Source: CAZXSK01 sp964642855
GTDB taxonomy: Bacteria; Planctomycetota; Phycisphaerae; SM23-33
Length of the DNA stretch: 37,103 nt
Assembly: GCA_964642855.1 (NCBI GenBank)
Contig: CAZXSK010000041.1
Coordinates: forward strand, 1-37,103
Reading direction: 5' to 3'
In this document: positions 30,689 through 37,103 of the stretch, one piece after another
How positions within the stretch are numbered: position 1 is the stretch's first letter
How the letters are laid out: the number at the start of each line of letters is the position of its first letter
Position numbers and translations under genes: made by a program
Notes under the pieces: model-generated
Seen by the model: only the letters and a program-made list of their open reading frames with translations
Told to the model about the DNA's origin: nothing
The model's database searches: none

Positions 30689-30732
30689 TGTCTCCTGCCC
30701 CGGCCGGCGAAGTCCAGCCTTCCTTGCAGGTA

Positions 30733-30753
30733 CATCGGGCAAACCGCCCGATG
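30733..30753 (-). promoter_or_regulatory. Perfect hairpin in the hisB leader region
   Basis: An 8-bp perfect stem (CATCGGGC/GCCCGATG) with a five-base loop lies 55 bases before the hisB start codon. There is no T tract, so it is not a classical attenuator. It may be a regulatory stem, protein site or chance palindrome. The rest of 30678-30946 shows no clear promoter. Confidence 0.35.
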
Positions 30754-30946
30754 CGGTCGAGGGTTTCTGGCAATGCCGGTTCGTCTTCGCGCTTCGCACT
30801 ACGACGTGGCAGGCGTATCGCCGCCGATGTCGGGAATCGCGCGAATCCGTCAGGGACCGCCGAGGCGGGCGGCAGACGGTCGTCACCCGGACCGAGGCCA
30901 CGAGTGCCCAGGCGTTTCCGGGTGGCTGTGGTGTCCGGCTGGCGAA

Positions 30947-32398
30947 CTAGTCGCCGATGATCCGGTGCAGGTATCCATCGCTGCGGACGAAGATCGCCCC
31001 GTCGGCGAGAACGAAGGCCGGACCATCGGCCCGGGTGATTCGGGCCCGTTTGCCACGGCTTCCCGGGCGTTCCACCTTCAACTCCGAGACCTTCCTGCCG
31101 TCCAACGCGTAGACGCTCAGGTTCCCGTGTTTCGTCAGGCCGTAGATGTGCTCGTCGGCGATCAGCGAGTAGTGATCGGTCTGTGGGGCTTTGTGGTCGT
31201 ACCTGCCTCCGCGGGCGATGAACTTGCCGGTCATGGCATCGAGGATGTGCCCCTGGCGATGGTAGAACCTGCCCTTATAGACCGTCATCCACGGCGAATT
31301 GTTGCCCCAGATGCCGCGCTGCTTGCCGAGGTCTCCGCCGTGCCAGAGGACTTTCGCCTTGAGCGTGTCGTCGTCGCGTGTGAACCGTACGGCGGCCGGG
31401 GGATTCGGACCCTCCGGAAGCTTGCCCTTCCTGGTCCAGCCGCAGTGTTCTCCGGCCCCGCAGAAGAAGACCACGTCGGGCTCGTCGTGCTTGACCAGCG
31501 TCTGCATGCCGTAGTCCTTCCAGCCTTCGACCTTCAGGCGCTTTCCGCCGGGCAACTCGTAGGCATTGACGCCCGCAGCCAGCAGGATGTCATTCCCGTC
31601 GACCGTCATCACCATGGGCGAGACGATGCTGTGTACCCCGCCTCCCATGAAGTTGCCGTGCTTGTCCTTGTTGGCCGGTGCGTCGCTGGCCCAGACCAAC
31701 TCCCCCGTATCGGCGTCGAAAGCCCGAACACGATTGGTGATGTCGCTGATCAGCAGGTTCTTCCACAGCAGCGGGGAGCGACCGTTGCGGCAGTACTCGC
31801 CCGTGTTCTCCGACTTGTCAAAGGCCAGCCACTTGAGGTTCCCTCTGAGGTCGTGACAGAAATACCCGCCCCACGCGGTGACGCTCCAGACGTGCTTGCC
31901 ATCGGAGACGGGAGTGGCGTACGCTTCGCCGATGGCGTTGGGGATCGACTTGGTGAAGTTGTCCTTGGTGATCCCGGCGTCCTTGAGGTCGGCGTCTTTC
32001 TCGGGCTTCTGCTGCCCGTGCCACTTCTTGCGCACCGCCTCGCGAAGTTCCTCGGGCAGTGCAGCCGTGTGATCGAGAGGTTTCTCCCAGAGGGTCTTGC
32101 CTGTCTTGGCATCGAGGCAGAGAAGGGCGGGGAAGTACCGGTGCTTCTTGGTGATATCCACGGTCAGGAAGACCTTGTCCTCGACGACGATCGGCGAGGA
32201 ATTCCCCCACGCGGGCAGCTTGACGACCCATTCCTGCTTCAGGTCCTTCTTCGGCGGCTTGATGCCCGGGAAAATGCCCGTTCCGTCGCGTCGGTATCCC
32301 GCGATCTGCGGGCCGGTTTTGGATTGTTCGGCAATCGTTGTCGACGCAATCAGGGCCAACGTGGCCACCGCGCCGAGCAAGACGGTAAATCGTTTCAT
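30947..32398 (-). CDS. Exported PQQ-like beta-propeller protein
   Basis: The 483-residue protein has a signal peptide (about 23 residues, after STTIA) and repeats of the PQQ/quinoprotein propeller type: ALLCLDAKTGKTLWEKPL, VRAFDADTGELVWASDA, HILDAMTGKFIARGG and SVYALDGRKV. Such domains are common in planctomycete secreted proteins and often lack cofactor-binding or dehydrogenase function; I see no evidence for catalysis. A strong SD (GGGAGA) precedes the start, which lies one base beyond the stop codon of the upstream lyase-like gene, so the two are almost certainly one operon. A role in recognising or processing the lyase substrate is inference. Confidence 0.88.
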   Translation of the reverse strand: MKRFTVLLGAVATLALIASTTIAEQSKTGPQIAGYRRDGTGIFPGIKPPKKDLKQEWVVKLPAWGNSSPIVVEDKVFLTVDITKKHRYFPALLCLDAKTGKTLWEKPLDHTAALPEELREAVRKKWHGQQKPEKDADLKDAGITKDNFTKSIPNAIGEAYATPVSDGKHVWSVTAWGGYFCHDLRGNLKWLAFDKSENTGEYCRNGRSPLLWKNLLISDITNRVRAFDADTGELVWASDAPANKDKHGNFMGGGVHSIVSPMVMTVDGNDILLAAGVNAYELPGGKRLKVEGWKDYGMQTLVKHDEPDVVFFCGAGEHCGWTRKGKLPEGPNPPAAVRFTRDDDTLKAKVLWHGGDLGKQRGIWGNNSPWMTVYKGRFYHRQGHILDAMTGKFIARGGRYDHKAPQTDHYSLIADEHIYGLTKHGNLSVYALDGRKVSELKVERPGSRGKRARITRADGPAFVLADGAIFVRSDGYLHRIIGD

Positions 32399-32399
32399 G

Positions 32400-34514
32400 T
32401 CATTTCTCCCTGGAACCGTCAGCCGGCTGGAAGGTCGCGAGCTTCAGCTCGCCGCCGGTCAGTTGGATCTTCTGCTTGCCGACGAGGATCGTGTTGCCCT
32501 CGACTTTTGCTTCCGGGTGTTTGCCTTCGGGATCGAAGGTGATTACGTGGACCTTCTGCTTGCCAACGGTCACGGTTGACACCTTGACCTTCTCCCCCTC
32601 CTTGTACTTCCAGCGCGGACGCTTGATGACGCGGGTCCAGACGCCCCCGTTCCACTGCACGGTCTGGGCGTCTTCGGAAACCGTGCCCACGAGCGTACGA
32701 CTCTTGTTCCATACCAGGTTCAGCTTGCGGCCCTCGAGATACGCCTTCTTGACCCGCTTGCGGACCGTGCCAAACGTCACGGTCAGATCCTTTCCGTTTT
32801 GCTCGACGCGGATCGGCCCGCCGTCGGTCCAGGCTCCGGTCAGGTCGATCTTGTCGTCGGCGACGGGGTCGAACTTCGGGGCCGGCGGGGTCACCCTGGG
32901 GCCCCGGGAGGAGGTCGTTGCGACCAGGCCCTTGCAGCCCGAGGTCCCGGAGTAGTCGATCGCCCAGGCGTCTTTGCCGTTGACGAAGGTGGCAGACCCG
33001 TCCGCCCCGGGGTTCCAGCTACCGATGCCGCTACGGCCGAAGCGGCCGATGGTGACCTTGTAGCCCGAGGCCCAGACGATGACGTCCTGCGGAGGGCGCA
33101 CCTTGTGGTACCCGGTCGGGCCGGTGCGACAGAGGCCGGTGAAGAGCACGTCGTCGGGACCCGAGAAGCCGCTTCGGCAGAGGACGTACCCGTGCAGGCT
33201 GTCCCGCACGGCCAGCGGGAACGCCTTGGCGGGGTTCTCGGCCTTGGCATCCAGCGGCCAATTCACGAAGGCGTACACTGCGTGGAGGGGGTCGATGCGG
33301 GCCTCGTAGATCCGCTTGGTTGGGTCGGTGTCGGGCTCGACGAAATTCTCGTAGACCCATTTCATGCCCGGGCGGTAGGGATCGGGAAGTGCTCCCATGC
33401 CGATGCAGAACAGCCCGTCGGCGCTCCAGCCGCCCCGATCGCGGAAGCGGTCCCGCGTTCCGCCCGGCCAGAAGTGCGGACCGTGTGAGTAATATCCTCG
33501 CATGGGGCGCCGCACCCCGTCTTCGGAGTCGATGAACTCCAGGACCCTCGTGAGCATGATCATCCGGGCGTTGGGTGCGCCTTGGCACCAGTCCCTGCCG
33601 GCTGCAACGCGCATCGACTGGATCAGCCCGAGCAGGCCCGGCTGCATGGCGGTCTTGTCCGAGCCGGTGCCTTCCCCGAACCAGCCCCCGTCGCCGTAGC
33701 CCTTGGTGAGGACTGTCTTCATCGACGACTCGACGGTACGCAGGATTTTTTCCAATCGATCGTCGTCGGCTCCGGGGTCGCCCTGGATCGCCAGCGCCGC
33801 AATGCCCGGGCCGCTGATGTACGCGCCGTAATGGTTCGACGATGGCGGGTAGTTGCCCCCCCTGGCCAGCACTTCCAGCGTGTACGGGCCTCGTTTGCCG
33901 CCGACCGTCTTGGGCCCGAGGTCCTGGATCTTCTTGAGTACCGACTTGCGATATTCGTCGTCCCAGCCGTCGTAACAGAGGTCGTAGGCGATCGCCACGC
34001 CCTGCAAAACACCCGAGATCCGGAAACCCGTGCCCGGGGCCTTCCAGGAGTAGCGTTCGTCCCGATCCACCTGTCCTTCGAAGACCTTTTCGAGGCATTG
34101 TCTCGCCAGGTCGGCGTACTTCCCATTCTCGGTGAGCTGGTAGAGCAGGCCGAAGCCGGCGGCATGGTTGACGGTGAACGCACCGGGCTTGAGCTGGCCC
34201 GGGCCCTTGGGGCCGATATTCAGCGGGGGGTTCGGGTTGAACTGCCCGGGCATGTCCTCGCCGCCACCCAGCAGGTACTTGAGTCTTCCGACCATGGCCT
34301 TGCCGACGTCCGTTTCCGCTTTCTTCTGCAGTTCCTTGACATCCGACTTGCGGAACAGCAGACGCGGGTGCTCGCCCGCCTTGGGCGCGACGAATCCCTC
34401 CACGGATTCAGGCCAGGCCGATGGTTCTCCCGAGCTTGGGTGAGCGGTGCCGACGAGGATTGCGGCTGCGATGCTGAGACAGGTCGCGCGTAGAGCGAGA
34501 GTGCGAAGTTTCAT
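32400..34514 (-). CDS. Secreted heparinase II/III-like polysaccharide lyase-type protein
   Basis: The 704-residue protein begins with a signal peptide (to about 29) and the characteristic HPRLLFRKSDVKELQKKA. An alpha-toroid region follows (about 90-400) with NHAAGFGLLYQL, SSNHYGAYISGPG and YGDGGWFGEGTGSDKTAMQ, then a beta-rich region. The last 170 residues hold a small beta domain (DLTGAWTDGGPIRVEQNGKD, then QWNGGVWTRV) and a possible carrier-like tail. This matches heparinase II/III-type proteins that cleave uronic-acid polysaccharides by beta-elimination; activity and substrate are unproved, and a structural relative is possible. The start is set by the signal peptide, with AAGGGG about ten bases upstream. 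It is coupled to the PQQ-like gene. The 34515-34750 gap shows no clear promoter. Confidence 0.78.
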   Translation of the reverse strand: MKLRTLALRATCLSIAAAILVGTAHPSSGEPSAWPESVEGFVAPKAGEHPRLLFRKSDVKELQKKAETDVGKAMVGRLKYLLGGGEDMPGQFNPNPPLNIGPKGPGQLKPGAFTVNHAAGFGLLYQLTENGKYADLARQCLEKVFEGQVDRDERYSWKAPGTGFRISGVLQGVAIAYDLCYDGWDDEYRKSVLKKIQDLGPKTVGGKRGPYTLEVLARGGNYPPSSNHYGAYISGPGIAALAIQGDPGADDDRLEKILRTVESSMKTVLTKGYGDGGWFGEGTGSDKTAMQPGLLGLIQSMRVAAGRDWCQGAPNARMIMLTRVLEFIDSEDGVRRPMRGYYSHGPHFWPGGTRDRFRDRGGWSADGLFCIGMGALPDPYRPGMKWVYENFVEPDTDPTKRIYEARIDPLHAVYAFVNWPLDAKAENPAKAFPLAVRDSLHGYVLCRSGFSGPDDVLFTGLCRTGPTGYHKVRPPQDVIVWASGYKVTIGRFGRSGIGSWNPGADGSATFVNGKDAWAIDYSGTSGCKGLVATTSSRGPRVTPPAPKFDPVADDKIDLTGAWTDGGPIRVEQNGKDLTVTFGTVRKRVKKAYLEGRKLNLVWNKSRTLVGTVSEDAQTVQWNGGVWTRVIKRPRWKYKEGEKVKVSTVTVGKQKVHVITFDPEGKHPEAKVEGNTILVGKQKIQLTGGELKLATFQPADGSREK

Positions 34515-34750
34515 CAGGCTGGCCCCTTCACAGGTTCGGTATCTTTCGGGCACGTCAGTGATTCATTGATGTACGGAAGCCGCAAAAGGTTCCTGCGGAA
34601 AACGACCGATCTGCCTGTCTCGTGGTGGAGCGCCAACTCGCGAACCTGAAGTGTCCGTGTCCTTCGGCCGGGCTCTGTTGCCCGCGCCACGGGAATCGGA
34701 TGCGCGCAGACAGGCGATAAGGGGCAACCGACCGGTCGGCTGAACGGCCT

Positions 34751-36346
34751 TCAGTTATCGTCGGAACGCGGGCCTTGGGAGTCCCGGTTGGTGGTGTTGT
34801 CCGACGTTCCGCGGCTGCGTTTCATGAGGTAGGTCGCATACCGCTTGAAGGTCGGATCGAGGTCGTTGACCGTCAGCAGCGAGCTGGCGAAGGCCTCGGC
34901 TGCGTCATGCCTCTCGGTGTTGTGCAGCATGAAGGCTGCGAGGAAGTACATCTCCGGCTGGACGATGGGCTTGCCGTCGGAGGCCTTGCTCTCGGCGATG
35001 CGATCGAGGAGGACCTTCAGCTCCCGCTGGTACACGTCGCCGCCGAGCAGGTTGACCACATCGACGCGCGTGGCGATCAGGCCGGGGAAGGTCTCCAGCG
35101 CCCGCTTGATCTGCGACGCGGCCGAGGAGTGCTCGTCGGCTGCGAAGAGCGACAGCCCGAGCCCGATGCGGGCCAGGGGGTTCCGCCGGTCGGTGATGGC
35201 AGCGATTTCGAACTGCGTGGTGGCGTCGTAGAATTTCCCCTGCTTCAGGAGCTTCTCGCCTTTCCGCATGGCGTCGTTGAACATGTCGCCGCCGGTGCCC
35301 GCGAGGCGACGGATCATGATTACGCGGTCGGCCTGGGCTTCGACGCGGGCTTCCTCGCTTTCGCTGAGGTCGGTCAGCTCGATGGAGCGTCTGGCCGTGG
35401 AGCCGGTCTGTCGCTCCTCGAGGCGAGCGAGGATCTCCAGGAAGACATCCTGGTTGCGTCGCAGGCGGTATCGCGTCTGGTCGTCGGTGCGGAGGCGTTC
35501 GGAAAGCGGCTTGGGGATGAGTCCGACGTTGGCGTCGACCTCTGCCTGGCGGTTTTCGAGGCGTCGGCGGAGGGCGGGGGAGAGATCTTCGGCTTCGGCC
35601 TCCATTCCCAGGGGGCGTGCGAGGATCAACTGGCGGGTGAGTTCGCGTCGGCGGTCGGGCCGGAGGATCCCCATGGTTGCCCCGGCTCCGGGCTGGGACA
35701 GCGCCAGCGCTTCGCGCCGGGCGAGGGTCGAACCGGTCGGCGTGTCGTAGGTGATGCTGACCATCGAGCCCTGTTCGGGCATTTCGCGGGCCATCAGGCC
35801 GCGGGGTTCGTCGTCGTCCTGGGCGTACTGGTCGTACACGCGTCCGAGCAGTCGCTGTGCGGCGCGGGAGGAGAGTGAACTCCGCTGGGGCACGTTGGAA
35901 CCCGGAGAAGTGAGTCCGGAGCGGATCTCATTCAGCCGCAGGGCGGTGGTGGAACGCTCGAAGTAAACGTTGCTTCGGTAGGTCGGGCTGCCGGAAACCA
36001 CGTCGGGAATGCCCACCGACTGCCTCCGGAAGGTGCCAAGTTCGGACGTGGGCACGTCGGCCTGGATGCTCTCGGCGCTGGAGTAGCGGATCTGCCCGCG
36101 GAAGTACCCCAAACCGGAAACCTGCCCGGTGACGATGCGCTGGCTGACGCCGAGCTGGGTATTCACGCCGCCGCGTCCGCCGACGACGCGGTTGTAGCCG
36201 CCGCTGCCGACCTGCGGGTTGGCGTCGAGCGCCTGGCCGGTGTTGACCTGGTGCTGGGCGCGGGCGGGAACTGCCGGAAGCAGCACCGCTGCGGCGAGGG
36301 CGAGAGTCGCCGTCGCAAGCGTAAGAACTCTTGTCAGCGAAATCAT
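34751..36346 (-). CDS. Exported protein with TPR-like C-terminal helices
   Basis: The 531-residue protein has a signal peptide ending PARA-Q. A Gly/Ser/Arg/Gln-rich N-terminal half (to about 290) has low complexity and little predicted order. The C-terminal half includes a charged helical region and TPR-like pairs (GEKLLKQGKFYDATTQFEIA, IGLGLSLFAADEHSSAASQI, YFLAAFMLHNTERHDAAEAF). TPRs mediate protein-protein contacts. I do not recognise the N-terminal half. AAGGAT seven bases upstream and the signal peptide fix the start at 36346; the longer frame to 36460 adds a Pro/Gly-rich stretch. It is probably a periplasmic or envelope assembly protein, by inference. Confidence 0.75.
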   Translation of the reverse strand: MISLTRVLTLATATLALAAAVLLPAVPARAQHQVNTGQALDANPQVGSGGYNRVVGGRGGVNTQLGVSQRIVTGQVSGLGYFRGQIRYSSAESIQADVPTSELGTFRRQSVGIPDVVSGSPTYRSNVYFERSTTALRLNEIRSGLTSPGSNVPQRSSLSSRAAQRLLGRVYDQYAQDDDEPRGLMAREMPEQGSMVSITYDTPTGSTLARREALALSQPGAGATMGILRPDRRRELTRQLILARPLGMEAEAEDLSPALRRRLENRQAEVDANVGLIPKPLSERLRTDDQTRYRLRRNQDVFLEILARLEERQTGSTARRSIELTDLSESEEARVEAQADRVIMIRRLAGTGGDMFNDAMRKGEKLLKQGKFYDATTQFEIAAITDRRNPLARIGLGLSLFAADEHSSAASQIKRALETFPGLIATRVDVVNLLGGDVYQRELKVLLDRIAESKASDGKPIVQPEMYFLAAFMLHNTERHDAAEAFASSLLTVNDLDPTFKRYATYLMKRSRGTSDNTTNRDSQGPRSDDN

Positions 36347-36395
36347 GGTCGTATCCTTGCTGGTCCCCGCGAGGCCTGTCGGGCCTGGGGCTCCA

Positions 36396-36423
36396 TGTAT
36401 ACGGTCGTTCGGGCCGCCTGAAA
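36396..36423 (-). promoter_or_regulatory. Candidate promoter for the TPR-like exported protein gene
   Basis: Read on the minus strand: TTTCAG (36418-36423), a 16-base spacer, TATACA (36396-36401). The -10 is good and the -35 poor. It would give a leader of about 45 bases. Confidence 0.3.
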
Positions 36424-36591
36424 GGTTCCCCAAATCCTTTGGCAGCCGGTTGCTAGCCAAGCCGGCCGGCGTCCGTTGTTACCATCGGCACCTGTCTGCA
36501 GGTCCGTCAGGGAATTTTAGTCGGTCCGGAGGGTCCGCCCAAGGGCTATTCGGGGCGCAGATGTGCCCGGCCTGGATTTCGCCAGGGGGCT

Positions 36592-36619
36592 TTGCGGGCG
36601 GACCTGTGGGGTCTATGAT
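36592..36619 (+). promoter_or_regulatory. Putative promoter for the alpha-glucan phosphorylase gene
   Basis: TTGCGG (36592-36597), a 16-base spacer and TATGAT (36614-36619). The leader would be about 160 bases. The 36347-36783 intergenic region otherwise holds only the divergent candidate promoter; no gene was recognised in it. Confidence 0.5.
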
Positions 36620-36783
36620 TCGCCGAGGCGCTACAGCCGGGATTGTCGCCGTGACGTATGGGGGGCAATCCGGCCAATGCTTTGCGCAGGAAATGCCGAT
36701 GAATAGACTCGAAGCGGCCGGTTTGTGTGTCCCGTCCGGGCTGGCTGCGGACGAGCAGAACTTGCAGGAGTGAAAGTCAGGAT

Positions 36784-37103
36784 ATGCGACCTCTTCGAAC
36801 GTTTACGATCGAACCGTGCCTTCCCGAGCCGCTTCGGCCTCTGCTGGAGATTGCCCACAACCTCCGCTGGTCGTGGGACGGCGACGCCCAGGAGCTCTTC
36901 CGCCGGCTGGACGCCAGAGGCTGGGAAGACAGCTATCACAATCCCGTGGCCATGCTCGGTCGGGTCGAGCAGTCGAAGCTGGCCGATCTGGCCGACAACG
37001 ACGGGTTCATCTCGCACATGCGTCGCGTGCACGACGACCTGACCGACTACCTCGGCAAGCCCGGGTGGTGGGGCAGGACGTACGGCGACAGCGACGGCCC
37101 GCA
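36784..37103 (+). CDS. glgP: Alpha-glucan (glycogen) phosphorylase, N-terminal part
   Basis: The first 106 codons of a gene cut by the window edge. The start MRPLRTFTIEPCLPEPLRPL and the block LLEIAHNLRWSWDGDAQELFRRLD, followed by GWEDSYHNPVAML, match the DUF3417 N-terminal region of the GlgP/alpha-glucan phosphorylase type. Complete members are about 700-850 residues and release glucose-1-phosphate from alpha-1,4-glucans. The catalytic and PLP-binding regions are outside the window. The SD is weak: GGAG lies 13 bases upstream and AGGA directly before the ATG. Confidence 0.88.
   Translation, partial: MRPLRTFTIEPCLPEPLRPLLEIAHNLRWSWDGDAQELFRRLDARGWEDSYHNPVAMLGRVEQSKLADLADNDGFISHMRRVHDDLTDYLGKPGWWGRTYGDSDGP

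Noticed and set aside
30773..32542. 589-codon plus-strand frame opposite the PQQ-like gene
   Set aside because: Antisense of a propeller repeat protein with a signal peptide; the frame shows no domain and crosses two real gene ends.
1..37103. CRISPR array, prophage, transposase, toxin-antitoxin or defence island
   Set aside because: I saw no regularly spaced direct repeats, no integrase or transposase motif and no known defence domain on either strand.

Overview
The window is GC-rich bacterial DNA, 37,103 bases long, with one 100-base run of N (26892-26991). It looks like a draft or metagenome-assembled contig. The gene style suggests Planctomycetota, possibly a Phycisphaerae-like lineage. 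The signs are large exported proteins of unknown function, HEAT-like C-termini, a PQQ-type propeller protein, many secreted or intracellular glycan-degrading enzymes, and a MAG-like gap. This assignment is inference from gene content; no rRNA or tRNA is present to confirm it.

Layout. (1) 53-9185, minus strand: a run of seven genes. Transcribed first is a DUF2264 enzyme, then an ankyrin-repeat probable lipoprotein, a GH2 beta-glucuronidase (uidA-like), a GH50/clan GH-A-like hydrolase, a short glycosyltransferase C-domain protein, and a FetA/FetB-type ABC transporter pair. The three glycan enzymes lack signal peptides, so they look like an intracellular set for uronic-acid-containing oligosaccharides. 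(2) 9466-11915, plus strand: a metallophosphatase lipoprotein and an exported HEAT-like protein, ending at a strong hairpin. (3) 12039-16414, minus strand: two adjacent paralogous exported proteins of about 700 residues. Both carry six copies of a roughly 48-residue beta motif with exactly the same spacing. This is the most unusual thing in the window. (4) 16593-20146, plus strand: a Cof-type HAD phosphatase, hisD and hisC. hisB lies alone at 30084-30677. The HAD protein is a candidate for the histidinol-phosphate phosphatase step. (5) 20165-23333: a lipoprotein with an LNS2 (lipin-like) HAD domain, an M55 D-aminopeptidase, a metallo-beta-lactamase-fold hydrolase and a DUF1294 membrane protein. 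(6) 23570-29798: a large orphan sensor histidine kinase, the assembly gap flanked by an identical 55-base sequence, a 57-residue helical protein, and a membrane-anchored zinc-ribbon protein. (7) 30947-36346, minus strand: a PQQ-like propeller protein one base downstream of a heparinase II/III-like secreted lyase, then an exported TPR-like protein. (8) 36784 to the end: the start of an alpha-glucan phosphorylase.

Read together, this is housekeeping metabolism (histidine, glycogen) mixed with polysaccharide turnover and cell-envelope proteins of unknown role. There is no phage, IS transposase, CRISPR array, RNA gene or defence system that I can support. Starts were moved inward from the longest open frame wherever a ribosome binding site, signal peptide or family alignment argued for it.
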